Assembly: GCA_910585825.1 (NCBI GenBank)
Contig: CAJUEY010000005.1
Location: 1 to 64,000, forward strand
Source of the DNA: an uncultured Lachnospiraceae bacterium
Lineage (GTDB): Bacteria > Bacillota > Clostridia > Lachnospirales > Lachnospiraceae
DNA length: 64,000 nucleotides
Direction: 5' to 3'
Positions within the stretch are counted from its first letter, which is position 1. Each line of letters begins with the position of its first letter. Shown here one piece after another: positions 26,330-34,029 of the stretch. Made by a program: the position numbers and the translations under genes. Below the pieces are notes generated by a model, which was given only the letters and a program-made list of their open reading frames with translations, was not told the origin of the DNA and did no database searches.

Positions 26330-26584
26330 ATGAGACCATTTGTAATTATTACTGTTCAAACTGAAAATAATGAATTTAATTATGACATTGAGGCGCCAAC
26401 GGATATTCAGGTTAGTCAGCTGAAAGAAGATATTTTTGAAACGCTGTGTAATTATAATCCGAAGCAAAAAACAATAGAATCACCCTCTAAATTATATTGC
26501 AGGCGTTTAAAAAGAAATTTAAATGACAATGAAACTTTTGGAAACGCAGGCATTTGGACAGGAGATATTATTGTACTTAGATAA
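26330..26584 (+). CDS. yukD: YukD/EsaB ubiquitin-like type VII secretion protein
   Basis: 84 residues with a ubiquitin-like beta-grasp pattern: VIITVQTENNEFNYDIEAPTD, then QVSQLKEDIFETLC helix, and a C-terminal GIWTGDIIVLR. YukD (EsaB) is a small cytosolic accessory of type VIIb systems. It lies between essC (13 nt) and an unknown gene (18 nt), consistent with one operon. The start ATG at 26330 follows GAGGGAATAT. Confidence 0.9.
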   Translation: MRPFVIITVQTENNEFNYDIEAPTDIQVSQLKEDIFETLCNYNPKQKTIESPSKLYCRRLKRNLNDNETFGNAGIWTGDIIVLR

Positions 26585-26602
26585 GATGAAAGATAAAAAG
26601 AA

Positions 26603-27136
26603 ATGAGGGATAGTTTGAAAAAAGAACTAAAACTAACACTAGTGGAATTGTTTTTCCTGGGGGCGCAAATGAATGCGAAGTATATTGACTACAACTATAT
26701 TGCGGCTATGCCGGATATTCAGAAACGATATGCTTTGCATGAACAGCGGGCATTGGAAACATTGGAAGAGAGAGGGATTCTTGAAGAGGATTTCAGTGGA
26801 AATGTGGAGTTAGACGAGGAAATAAGGCAATTGTTGGAGCCTGTATTTTTTGGGGCTGTGGAAAGCAGACTGGATGCAGAACAAAGTTATAATATACATC
26901 TGCATAATGGAAAGATTACGATAGCAATTATGGAAGAAGAGGGAATGACATTTTTTGGCGCAGAAGAAGAGGATATTCAAAAGCTGTTGACAGGCGCTGC
27001 CGTAACGGTTCAATGTGCAAAAGCAGAGGTGGGATTCTGGAAGAAAACATTTACTTCCGAGGAATTAGAAAATGAAACATATAGAAAAGAAGCCATAAAA
27101 ATTTTAAAGGGGGAATGTGAAAATGGCATATTATAA
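26603..27136 (+). CDS. Unknown protein encoded in the type VII locus
   Basis: 177 residues, no signal or membrane segment. The N-terminal half is helical and acidic (ELKLTLVELFFLGAQMNAKY, then EQRALETLEERGILEEDF), the C-terminal half alpha/beta (NIHLHNGKITIAIMEEEG). I do not recognise a family. Its place between yukD and the WXG100 genes, and its size, recall EspG/EsaE-type cytosolic chaperones, but that is position only. It overlaps the next gene by 14 nt. Confidence 0.75.
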   Translation: MRDSLKKELKLTLVELFFLGAQMNAKYIDYNYIAAMPDIQKRYALHEQRALETLEERGILEEDFSGNVELDEEIRQLLEPVFFGAVESRLDAEQSYNIHLHNGKITIAIMEEEGMTFFGAEEEDIQKLLTGAAVTVQCAKAEVGFWKKTFTSEELENETYRKEAIKILKGECENGIL

Positions 27137-27440
27137 TGCAAGCGGGCAGATTACGATAGATGAAGCCGCGGCAAATGCAGACATTCAGAAAATCCGTAAT
27201 GCGATTACGAAACTGGAAGATTCTAAGAACAGCTTAAACCGATTAAAAACATCTGCATCTTCCATGCAGGGGCTGACAGGACAGGCGATTGTAGATCAGT
27301 CAGTAAAGCTTGATAAACAGATAGCGGCATTGATAGAGAAATTGAATACCAGCGCCAGCTATATTAGAAAAACCGTAGACAAATACAGAGAGATGGATCG
27401 TCAGCTGGCACAAAAAATTAAAAGCGGAGGAGGCGTATAA
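27123..27440 (+). CDS. Small helical secreted-type protein of the WXG100-like class
   Basis: 105 residues. Two-helix hairpin composition (AANADIQKIRNAITKLEDSK, ending in DRQLAQKIKSGGGV), no W-x-G but a polar turn GLTGQAIVDQ. It resembles WXG100-related small T7SS partners such as the DUF5344 or SACOL2603 types. ATG at 27123 is chosen, with GGGGGA 8 nt upstream. An in-frame ATG two codons earlier is possible. It overlaps the unknown gene's 3' end. Confidence 0.75.
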   Translation: MAYYNASGQITIDEAAANADIQKIRNAITKLEDSKNSLNRLKTSASSMQGLTGQAIVDQSVKLDKQIAALIEKLNTSASYIRKTVDKYREMDRQLAQKIKSGGGV

Positions 27441-27442
27441 AT

Positions 27443-27739
27443 ATGGCACATATTAAAATTCATTTTGACGGTCTTGCACAGCAGGTATCAGCGTTAAATA
27501 ATTATATCCAGACGTATGAATCACTGAATACCAGAATGAAGAATCTGACAGAACAGATGTCTGCAGGATGGCAGGGAGAAGCAAGCAGGGCCTTTTTGGA
27601 GATGATGCAGAAATATTCGAAAGAGGCATCAAAATTGGTTGGAGTTTTAGGCGCATTTCGTGGATATGCATCAAACGCCTCAACCGATTTTGAGGAAGTG
27701 GACAAACGTTGCGCTAGCTTGATTCGTAATTCATTTTAA
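27443..27739 (+). CDS. esxA: WXG100 protein (EsxA-like)
   Basis: 98 residues, the classic length. Helix-turn-helix with the WXG turn in AGWQGEASRAFLEMM near residue 44. The first helix is LAQQVSALNNYIQTYESLN; the second ends in DFEEVDKRC. WXG100 proteins are secreted as dimers through EssC and help activate it. It begins 2 nt after the preceding gene, suggesting the two form a heterodimer (inference). GCGGAGGAGG precedes the ATG. Confidence 0.93.
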   Translation: MAHIKIHFDGLAQQVSALNNYIQTYESLNTRMKNLTEQMSAGWQGEASRAFLEMMQKYSKEASKLVGVLGAFRGYASNASTDFEEVDKRCASLIRNSF

Positions 27740-27753
27740 GGGAGGGAAAAATC

Positions 27754-28146
27754 ATGGCATATCTTGATATTGACACAGATGTTTTGAGATCATCAGTTGC
27801 TACGGCAGAGCAGGCAAATTCCTCAATTTCTGAAGCGTTATCACAGTTAAATCAGGTGGTGATTCACAATGACTGGCAGTGTAAAGAACGTTATCAGATC
27901 AATGAAAATACGTTGGCAAATCGTCAGACTGCCCAGGAAATCCAAAATCATGCATCTTCTTTTTATCAAGCAGTGAAACAGGCTTCGGAACAATTTGATG
28001 AGGCGGAACAGAATAATATTGGACGTGTGAATCAGGTGGATGGATTGTTGGGACAGATCCTCACGGTTGCGCCCGGAATCATGGAGGACTTATCATCGCC
28101 GACTATGATTTCTTTTGATCAGATAAAAAGTTCATTGGAGGAATAA
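27754..28146 (+). CDS. WXG100-like protein with WxC in place of WxG
   Basis: 130 residues. Coil-turn-coil like the WXG100 family, but the turn reads HNDWQCKERYQ, so the Gly is a Cys. An extra tail of about 30 residues (LGQILTVAPGIMEDL) follows the second helix. It lies 14 nt after esxA and 3 nt before the larger WXG100-headed gene. Likely a partner of one of these (inference). GGGAGGG precedes the ATG. Confidence 0.82.
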   Translation: MAYLDIDTDVLRSSVATAEQANSSISEALSQLNQVVIHNDWQCKERYQINENTLANRQTAQEIQNHASSFYQAVKQASEQFDEAEQNNIGRVNQVDGLLGQILTVAPGIMEDLSSPTMISFDQIKSSLEE

Positions 28147-28149
28147 AAT

Positions 28150-29193
28150 ATGGCAGAAATTAAATTAACACCGGAAGAACTGACAGCCCAGAGCGCAGAA
28201 ATGGCTTCTCTGCAAAGTGAATATGAAGGCTTGTTTCGACAGGTGACAAATTCGCTGAATGGTATTAATGAAAGTTGGAGCGAGAATCTTGCCAGTAATT
28301 TTTCCGGTAAGATACAGAGTGCACAGAAGTCATTTTCCAGTGTGGCAAATATGCTTCTAAACGGTTCCTCTGCAGCACGGATAGGATCTCTTACATTTGC
28401 TTCCGGTACAGGAATAGGAGATATTCTGTCAGGACTTATGGGAAACGGTGCTTCTATGCCCACCGAAGTTTCTGATCTTGCGAAGTGGATTCAGGAGATG
28501 GGAGGAGATTTAACCGGGGAACAGGGCAAGTGGATTAATGAGATGCTCCAAATGACAGGGATAGACGCAGATACGATAAAAGAAACTGCAGAAATAGTCA
28601 AAAACGGTGACACAGAAGGCGCATTAAAGAAGGTTTATGATAAATGGTTAGATTGGACCTCAGGAGCCATTTCGGGAGGAACTGTGTCAGGCAGTTGGGT
28701 TGATAAGATAAATGAGGCAACAGGAGGGACATTGGGATTGGCTAATTTGGAACAAGAGTTTTATAAAAATTGGATTGGTGGAACTTTAGAAAAAGCAGCA
28801 GAAGTTTATATAGATTCTAATTCTGATAATCCTGATTATTGGGGTGAGTTAAGAGGGCTGGGCGAGATGGCCTGGAATTTTACAGCGGGAGCGCCGCTTA
28901 AGACTGCCGGGGATGCGATTTGGAATGTGATAGAAAAAATACCAGGTGTAGGAAACTGGTATGCAGACCGGGGAGCCACTGATGCAGAATCTATGTTTAG
29001 TGTAGGATTAAGTGAAATGACGTATGCTATTACCGGAGACCAAGAACATGCAGATTATGTCCGAAATTATTATGGTGATCACGGCGGTATAGCCGGTGGT
29101 GTTGTGGATGGTATAGGGGAAATAGCAAGTTTTGTATGGGATGAAGGTGTACCTGTGGTTAAGAATGCTTGGAATTCAATTTTTGGAAAATAA
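28150..29193 (+). CDS. WXG100-headed protein with C-terminal extension, candidate type VII substrate
   Basis: 347 residues. The first 90 are WXG100-like (EMASLQSEYEGLFRQVTNSL, turn ESWSENLASNFSG, then a second helix). The following 250 are glycine-rich and helical, without a recognised toxin motif, and contain repeated GxW elements (GSWVDKINEATGG, NWYADRGATDAESM). No signal peptide. It is placed where type VIIb effectors usually lie. A structural exported protein is equally possible. AGGAATAAAAT precedes the ATG. Confidence 0.8.
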   Translation: MAEIKLTPEELTAQSAEMASLQSEYEGLFRQVTNSLNGINESWSENLASNFSGKIQSAQKSFSSVANMLLNGSSAARIGSLTFASGTGIGDILSGLMGNGASMPTEVSDLAKWIQEMGGDLTGEQGKWINEMLQMTGIDADTIKETAEIVKNGDTEGALKKVYDKWLDWTSGAISGGTVSGSWVDKINEATGGTLGLANLEQEFYKNWIGGTLEKAAEVYIDSNSDNPDYWGELRGLGEMAWNFTAGAPLKTAGDAIWNVIEKIPGVGNWYADRGATDAESMFSVGLSEMTYAITGDQEHADYVRNYYGDHGGIAGGVVDGIGEIASFVWDEGVPVVKNAWNSIFGK

Positions 29194-29208
29194 GAGGAGA
29201 AGAGAATA

Positions 29209-29520
29209 ATGAATACGATTTTACCGATTGGATCTGTAGTAATGTTAAAAAAAGGAACGAAACCAGTTATGATTTTTGGTTATATGCAACAGTCGCAGGT
29301 ACATCCCGGAAAAATGGCAGATTATATAGGGGTGCCATATCCGGAAGGAAATATCAATATTGCAGCGCAGGTTGGATTCCAAATAACGGATATTAAAGAA
29401 GTGCTGTTTGAAGGCTATCGGACGGAAGAGTTTAATCCATGGGAGGATCTTCTGAAACTTTGTTCGACACGTCATCAGAATGGAGAGGAAATAGATGATA
29501 CTAAAATCGATACAGAGTAA
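29209..29520 (+). CDS. DUF4176 family protein
   Basis: 103 residues. Starts LPIGSVVMLKKGTKPVMIFG and has the DYIGVPYPEGN motif, the signature of DUF4176, a small family common in Firmicute type VII loci. Function unknown; probably a cytosolic accessory or chaperone. It overlaps the phosphatase gene by 26 nt, so translation of the two is coupled. GAGGAGAAGAG lies before the ATG. Confidence 0.9.
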   Translation: MNTILPIGSVVMLKKGTKPVMIFGYMQQSQVHPGKMADYIGVPYPEGNINIAAQVGFQITDIKEVLFEGYRTEEFNPWEDLLKLCSTRHQNGEEIDDTKIDTE

Positions 29521-30310
29521 AAGTAAGATAATGCAGGCAGCGTGCGGCTGCCATATTGGAAAAAAGAGAGGAAATAACGAGGATAATTTTTATTTTGACG
29601 GAAAGTTTATGGACAGTGACAATACAGGGTTAGCTGAGATTTTGACTAAGCAGATATCTCGTCTGGAAGGAATTCTGGACGGATATCATTTTTATGCTGT
29701 TTTTGATGGCATGGGAGGCGGAAGTTATGGTGAAATAGCATCGAATTTATCAGCGGCTGCGGCAAAGCGTTTTTTTGAAGATGAGAACAATATGAATCTC
29801 TGTGACATTACGCCCTCACTGACTCAACTATGTCAGAATATGAATGCGGATGTGTTTCAAACAGGACAGAATCTGGGAGCTTATCAGATGGGCTCTACAA
29901 TTGTGTCATTGTTTTTCTATGCCGGACAGGTATGGGTATGTAATTTAGGAGACAGCAGATGTTATCGGCTGCGCAGAGCGAAAATGAAACGGCTATCTGT
30001 AGATCATACAGATGAGGCGGATGTGAAAGCGCATGGAATTACCGGACGAAAACCGTACCTGACACAGTATTTGGGTATAGATCCGGAAGAAATGCGTATT
30101 GAACCGCATATAAAAAGCTATCCGGTGGAAAACGGCGATCGTTTTTTGTTATGCAGTGATGGATTGACAGATATGGTATCGGAACAGGAGATTTGCAATA
30201 TGCTTGCTAAGTATGGCAGTCCGGAAGACTGTGTAAAGTATCTTATGGGAGCGGCATTGGAAAATGGCGGCCGGGATAATATCACAATTATTGTATGTCA
30301 GATTGGATAG
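29495..30310 (+). CDS. PP2C family Ser/Thr phosphatase
   Basis: 271 residues. PPM motifs in order: GKKRGNNEDNFYF (metal Asp), AVFDGMGGGSYGE, VCNLGDSRCYRLR, LSVDHTDEAD, RFLLCSDGLTDMV and GGRDNITIIV. It dephosphorylates Ser/Thr with Mn or Mg. It precedes four Hanks kinases, the nearest by 13 nt, so it is the natural counterpart that reverses their action. Soluble, no membrane segment. ATG at 29495 is supported by GAGAGG 6 nt upstream; MQAACGCHIG at 29531 is an alternative. Confidence 0.95.
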   Translation: MILKSIQSKSKIMQAACGCHIGKKRGNNEDNFYFDGKFMDSDNTGLAEILTKQISRLEGILDGYHFYAVFDGMGGGSYGEIASNLSAAAAKRFFEDENNMNLCDITPSLTQLCQNMNADVFQTGQNLGAYQMGSTIVSLFFYAGQVWVCNLGDSRCYRLRRAKMKRLSVDHTDEADVKAHGITGRKPYLTQYLGIDPEEMRIEPHIKSYPVENGDRFLLCSDGLTDMVSEQEICNMLAKYGSPEDCVKYLMGAALENGGRDNITIIVCQIG

Positions 30311-30323
30311 GGGATAAGAATAA

Positions 30324-32495
30324 ATGGATAAAGAGAAAATAAAAGCTGTATGGCCGGGGTGGAAGGTAACAGGAATGATTGGCCGGGGCAGTTTTGGCTG
30401 TGTATATGAGATAGAGCGTGTACAATTTGGCAAAACGGAAAAAGCGGCTATGAAAACACTTACCATTCCTCATGATGAAAGCATAATTGATGAACTGTAC
30501 AGTGATGGATATGATGATGAGAGCATTACAAAGAGGCTAGACGGGGAGCTGCAGGATATTGTAAAGGAATATTATTTGATGGCCGAACTGAAAGGGCATA
30601 CAAATGTAGTAAATTGTGATGACATGCAGTATACAAAAAACGGCATGGGCTGGGATGTTTTTATTAAAATGGAACTGCTGACTCCGCTTCATAAAGTGTT
30701 TCAGAAAGGGAATGGAGAAACTGTCAGTGACAAAAATGTGATTAAACTTGGAAAGGATATCTGTAGGGCACTGATACTTTGTGAAAAAAAGAATATTGTT
30801 CACCGGGACATCAAACCACAGAACATTTTTCAGTCTGAGTTTGGAGAATTTAAGCTAGGGGATTTTGGCATCGCAAAGACGATGGAACACACGACCAGCG
30901 GAACGAAGACCGGGACCTATAAGTATATGGCGCCGGAGGTTTACAGTAACAAGCCGTACGGACATAGTGCGGATATCTATTCCTTGGGATTGGTACTGTA
31001 CTGGCTACTAAATGAAAAACGTATGCCGTTTTTGCTGCTACCTCCGGAAGTTCCTACATCATCCATGGAAGATGCGGCACGGACGAAACGGTTTGGAGGA
31101 GAGAAGATTCCGGAGCCGAAGAATGGAAGTGCTGCATTGAAAGCAGTTATATTGAAAGCATGTGAGTTTGAACCAAAGGATCGGTTTGCCTCTGCACAGG
31201 AGATGCTGAATGCGTTGGAAGGATTGTCAGGGTCAAAAGAAAACTACTATGAGGATGCAAATGAAAGGACGACTGGTGGGGAATATGAAAGGGATGAAGA
31301 AAGTGATTTTTCAGGAACGAAAATGAATTCTGCATCGGATCGGTCCTTTTCTTCAGAGGATGAGTCTACGATGGGAAATTCTTGGGATGACAGGATTGGA
31401 ACAATGGGAGCTGTTTCGAGTGTTCAGAGGCAGGTAAGCCGAGAGGAAGAAATAACAGTGGGGGCAAATCATTCTGAATTGAAAAAAGAGAAGTCGATTA
31501 AATCATCTGCAGTCTCTAAGGGACTTCCGCCTGGCATTTTGGATCACGTAATGGACTGGAAGGATGATGTGCTAGAAGCGAAGATGCGTACAATTACCGG
31601 GATAAAGATCCGGAAGATCATGCTTAGTGATGTGTATCATTTGACAAGGCTTGATCTTTCAAAAGAGGATATACTGGATAAAAAAGGCAAAAATTGTGTA
31701 ATTAGTAACTATGGGGTACTTTTAGAACTGACACAGATTCAGGAGTTGACTTTTGATAACGGAATATCTGCAGCTGCTTTTGTTTCAGCAGAAAAACTGG
31801 TTAAGGAATTACCTAATCTAAAAAAAATTGTAGTAAAGGATACAGTGCTAAATTTAGATAAAGTAGACTTTTCGTTTCCTTGTGGACTGAGAGAATTAGA
31901 TTATGAATCAATATTTCCAAAACTTAAATTTCTTAAATATATGCCAGATCTGGAAGTGTTAAAGTTATTTAATGTAAGCTCCTTAGAATTTTGGTTTGGC
32001 AGTAAAAAAGCGCGGGAAATGATATTAGGATTGCCAAAATTGAAAAAACTTTGGTTAAAAGATGTAAACCTTTATAATGTTTTTTTCCTTGCTTCTATGA
32101 CAGGATTAGAAGAACTGAAGCTCTCTTCAAGTTTAGTAATAGATATATCTCCTTTGGCAAGTTTAAAAGGGCTTAAAAGTTTAGATTTGTGCGGAGACCG
32201 AATAGAGGATATCACACCTTTGCAAAATTTAGTGAATCTTGAAACATTAGAGTTGACTGGAAACGGGATTAGCGATCTGAAACCTTTGAGAAAGTTATCA
32301 AATCTGAAATCTTTGTATTTAAGTACTCCTATGGTAGAGGATGTAAGTGTGCTTAGCGTGTTGCCAAATTTAATTCGCATTTATAGAGGTTGTAAATGTT
32401 CCAAATCAATTTGCCAACAATGTGAAGAAATAGAGCTGAAGAATAGGAAGAGAATATATGAAGAGAAGAAGCGGAGAGAAGAAATGAGGATATAG
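30324..32495 (+). CDS. Ser/Thr kinase 1: Hanks kinase plus leucine-rich repeats
   Basis: 723 residues. Kinase (about 10-300): GRGSFGCVYEI, Lys44, HRDIKPQN (catalytic D162), DFG with D180, GTYKYMAPEVY activation segment; all catalytic residues present. Linker (about 305-400) has Thr-x-Gly motifs (ERTTGG, ESTMGN, GTMGA, EITVGA). Leucine-rich repeats (about 430-690) follow, with LEELKLSSS, LKSLDLCGDRIEDITPL and LETLELTGN, then a short CKCSKSICQQC and charged tail. No membrane segment, so cytosolic. It is paralogous to kinase 3 but lacks that protein's DnaJ-like tail. GGGGATAAGAATAA precedes the ATG. Confidence 0.95.
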   Translation: MDKEKIKAVWPGWKVTGMIGRGSFGCVYEIERVQFGKTEKAAMKTLTIPHDESIIDELYSDGYDDESITKRLDGELQDIVKEYYLMAELKGHTNVVNCDDMQYTKNGMGWDVFIKMELLTPLHKVFQKGNGETVSDKNVIKLGKDICRALILCEKKNIVHRDIKPQNIFQSEFGEFKLGDFGIAKTMEHTTSGTKTGTYKYMAPEVYSNKPYGHSADIYSLGLVLYWLLNEKRMPFLLLPPEVPTSSMEDAARTKRFGGEKIPEPKNGSAALKAVILKACEFEPKDRFASAQEMLNALEGLSGSKENYYEDANERTTGGEYERDEESDFSGTKMNSASDRSFSSEDESTMGNSWDDRIGTMGAVSSVQRQVSREEEITVGANHSELKKEKSIKSSAVSKGLPPGILDHVMDWKDDVLEAKMRTITGIKIRKIMLSDVYHLTRLDLSKEDILDKKGKNCVISNYGVLLELTQIQELTFDNGISAAAFVSAEKLVKELPNLKKIVVKDTVLNLDKVDFSFPCGLRELDYESIFPKLKFLKYMPDLEVLKLFNVSSLEFWFGSKKAREMILGLPKLKKLWLKDVNLYNVFFLASMTGLEELKLSSSLVIDISPLASLKGLKSLDLCGDRIEDITPLQNLVNLETLELTGNGISDLKPLRKLSNLKSLYLSTPMVEDVSVLSVLPNLIRIYRGCKCSKSICQQCEEIELKNRKRIYEEKKRREEMRI

Positions 32496-32580
32496 AGAGC
32501 TAATATATTTGAAAAGTTTTATGGCGATATATTCAGTTGGATTTAGCAACTAATTAAAATTGAATGAGGATGGATAAGAT

Positions 32581-33987
32581 ATGAAGAACAATGAAGAAAG
32601 AATCAAATTTTTATGGCCGGAGTGGGAAGTGACCAGAACGATTGGACGCGGCAGTTTTGGTTCTGTGTATGAAATCCAGCGCATCCAATTCGGAAAGACA
32701 GAAAAAGCAGCCGTAAAAGTACTTACGATTCCCTATGACAGGAGCATCATAGACGAATTGTACAGCGAAGGGTATGATGATGCGAGCATTTCAAAGCGGA
32801 TGCAGGGAGAACTTCAGAATATTGTAAATGAATATTATATGATGGCGGAACTAAAAGGACACACAAATGTAGTGAATTGTGACGATATGCAGTATATGGA
32901 GCATCAAGAAGGCATAGGATGGGATGTCTTTATCAAAATGGAACTGCTGACACCGCTTTCAAAAGTATTTGGACAAGGAAATGGAGGAGATGTCAGCGAT
33001 GTGGCAGTGATCAAACTGGGAAAAGGCATCTGCCAGGCATTGGCGCTCTGCGAAAAGAAGAACATTGTCCACCGGGACATAAAGCCGCAGAATATTTTTC
33101 AATCAGAGTTTGGAGAATATAAGCTGGGTGATTTCGGAATAGCAAAGACTATGGAACATACGACCAGCGGAACGAAAACGGGAACATATAAGTATATGGC
33201 ACCGGAGGTTTACAGTAACAAGCCATACGGACACAGTGCGGACATTTATTCTCTGGGGCTGGTATTGTACTGGCTTCTGAATGAAAAACGTATGCCGTTT
33301 ATACCGTTGACCTCATCTGTTCCCACATCCAAGATGGAGGATGAGGCACGGTCGAAACGGTTTGGGGGAGAAGAATTTTCGGCACCGAAGAATGGAAGTC
33401 CTGCATTGAAAAAGATTGTGCTGAAAGCGTGTGCATTTAAACCGAAGGACAGGTTTGCTACTGCACAGGAGATGCTGAATGCATTAAAAAAACTGTCTGG
33501 AGAAAAAGAAGACGTACATAATATGGCTTATGAGGAAGATATTGAATATGATCATACAGAAGGGGACACTGCCGGAAGCAGTTTTTCGGGAACTAGGACT
33601 GAGTGTGATCCAGATTATTCATTTTCATCGGAGGATGAGTCTACGATGGGAAATTCCTGGGAGGATACACAGGGGACAATGGGAAATCCTGGAGACAAAA
33701 TGAGGAAAGAGTCAGCTGAATATGACAAAACGGTAGGAAAGCAGAAGGAATATGAAAAGAAAACGCATCAGCGAAAAGAGAGGGAAATAGAGCCTGAGGT
33801 TACAGCATCGGTTCAGGAAGAAACACAAGAAGAGAAAAAAGGAGCTGGACGAGGTACATGTTTTGGTCTTATAATACTCTTCTTCTGTCTCTGCATTTTA
33901 CCTGGCCTGTTGCCTAGTAATCTTTTACCTATTTGGCTAATTGGTTTTGTTATTATTGTAGTTATTTTTATTTTTGGAAGTAAATAA
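32581..33987 (+). CDS. Ser/Thr kinase 2: Hanks kinase plus C-terminal TM helices
   Basis: 468 residues. Full kinase (about 10-295) with the same motifs as its paralogues (GRGSFGSVYEI, HRDIKPQN, DFGIAKTM). The linker carries ESTMGN, GTMGN and DKTVGK, then a charged stretch. The C-terminus (428-467) has two hydrophobic segments (CFGLIILFFCLCILPGLL and LLPIWLIGFVIIVVIFIFG), anchoring the kinase to the membrane. From 33151 to 33779 the DNA is identical to 37391-38019 of kinase 4. After about 33803 the two diverge completely. GAGGATGGATAAG precedes the ATG. Confidence 0.94.
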   Translation: MKNNEERIKFLWPEWEVTRTIGRGSFGSVYEIQRIQFGKTEKAAVKVLTIPYDRSIIDELYSEGYDDASISKRMQGELQNIVNEYYMMAELKGHTNVVNCDDMQYMEHQEGIGWDVFIKMELLTPLSKVFGQGNGGDVSDVAVIKLGKGICQALALCEKKNIVHRDIKPQNIFQSEFGEYKLGDFGIAKTMEHTTSGTKTGTYKYMAPEVYSNKPYGHSADIYSLGLVLYWLLNEKRMPFIPLTSSVPTSKMEDEARSKRFGGEEFSAPKNGSPALKKIVLKACAFKPKDRFATAQEMLNALKKLSGEKEDVHNMAYEEDIEYDHTEGDTAGSSFSGTRTECDPDYSFSSEDESTMGNSWEDTQGTMGNPGDKMRKESAEYDKTVGKQKEYEKKTHQRKEREIEPEVTASVQEETQEEKKGAGRGTCFGLIILFFCLCILPGLLPSNLLPIWLIGFVIIVVIFIFGSK

Positions 33988-34029
33988 AATATAAATGGTA
34001 AAATCTATGAAGGAAGAAGTGGAGAAATA

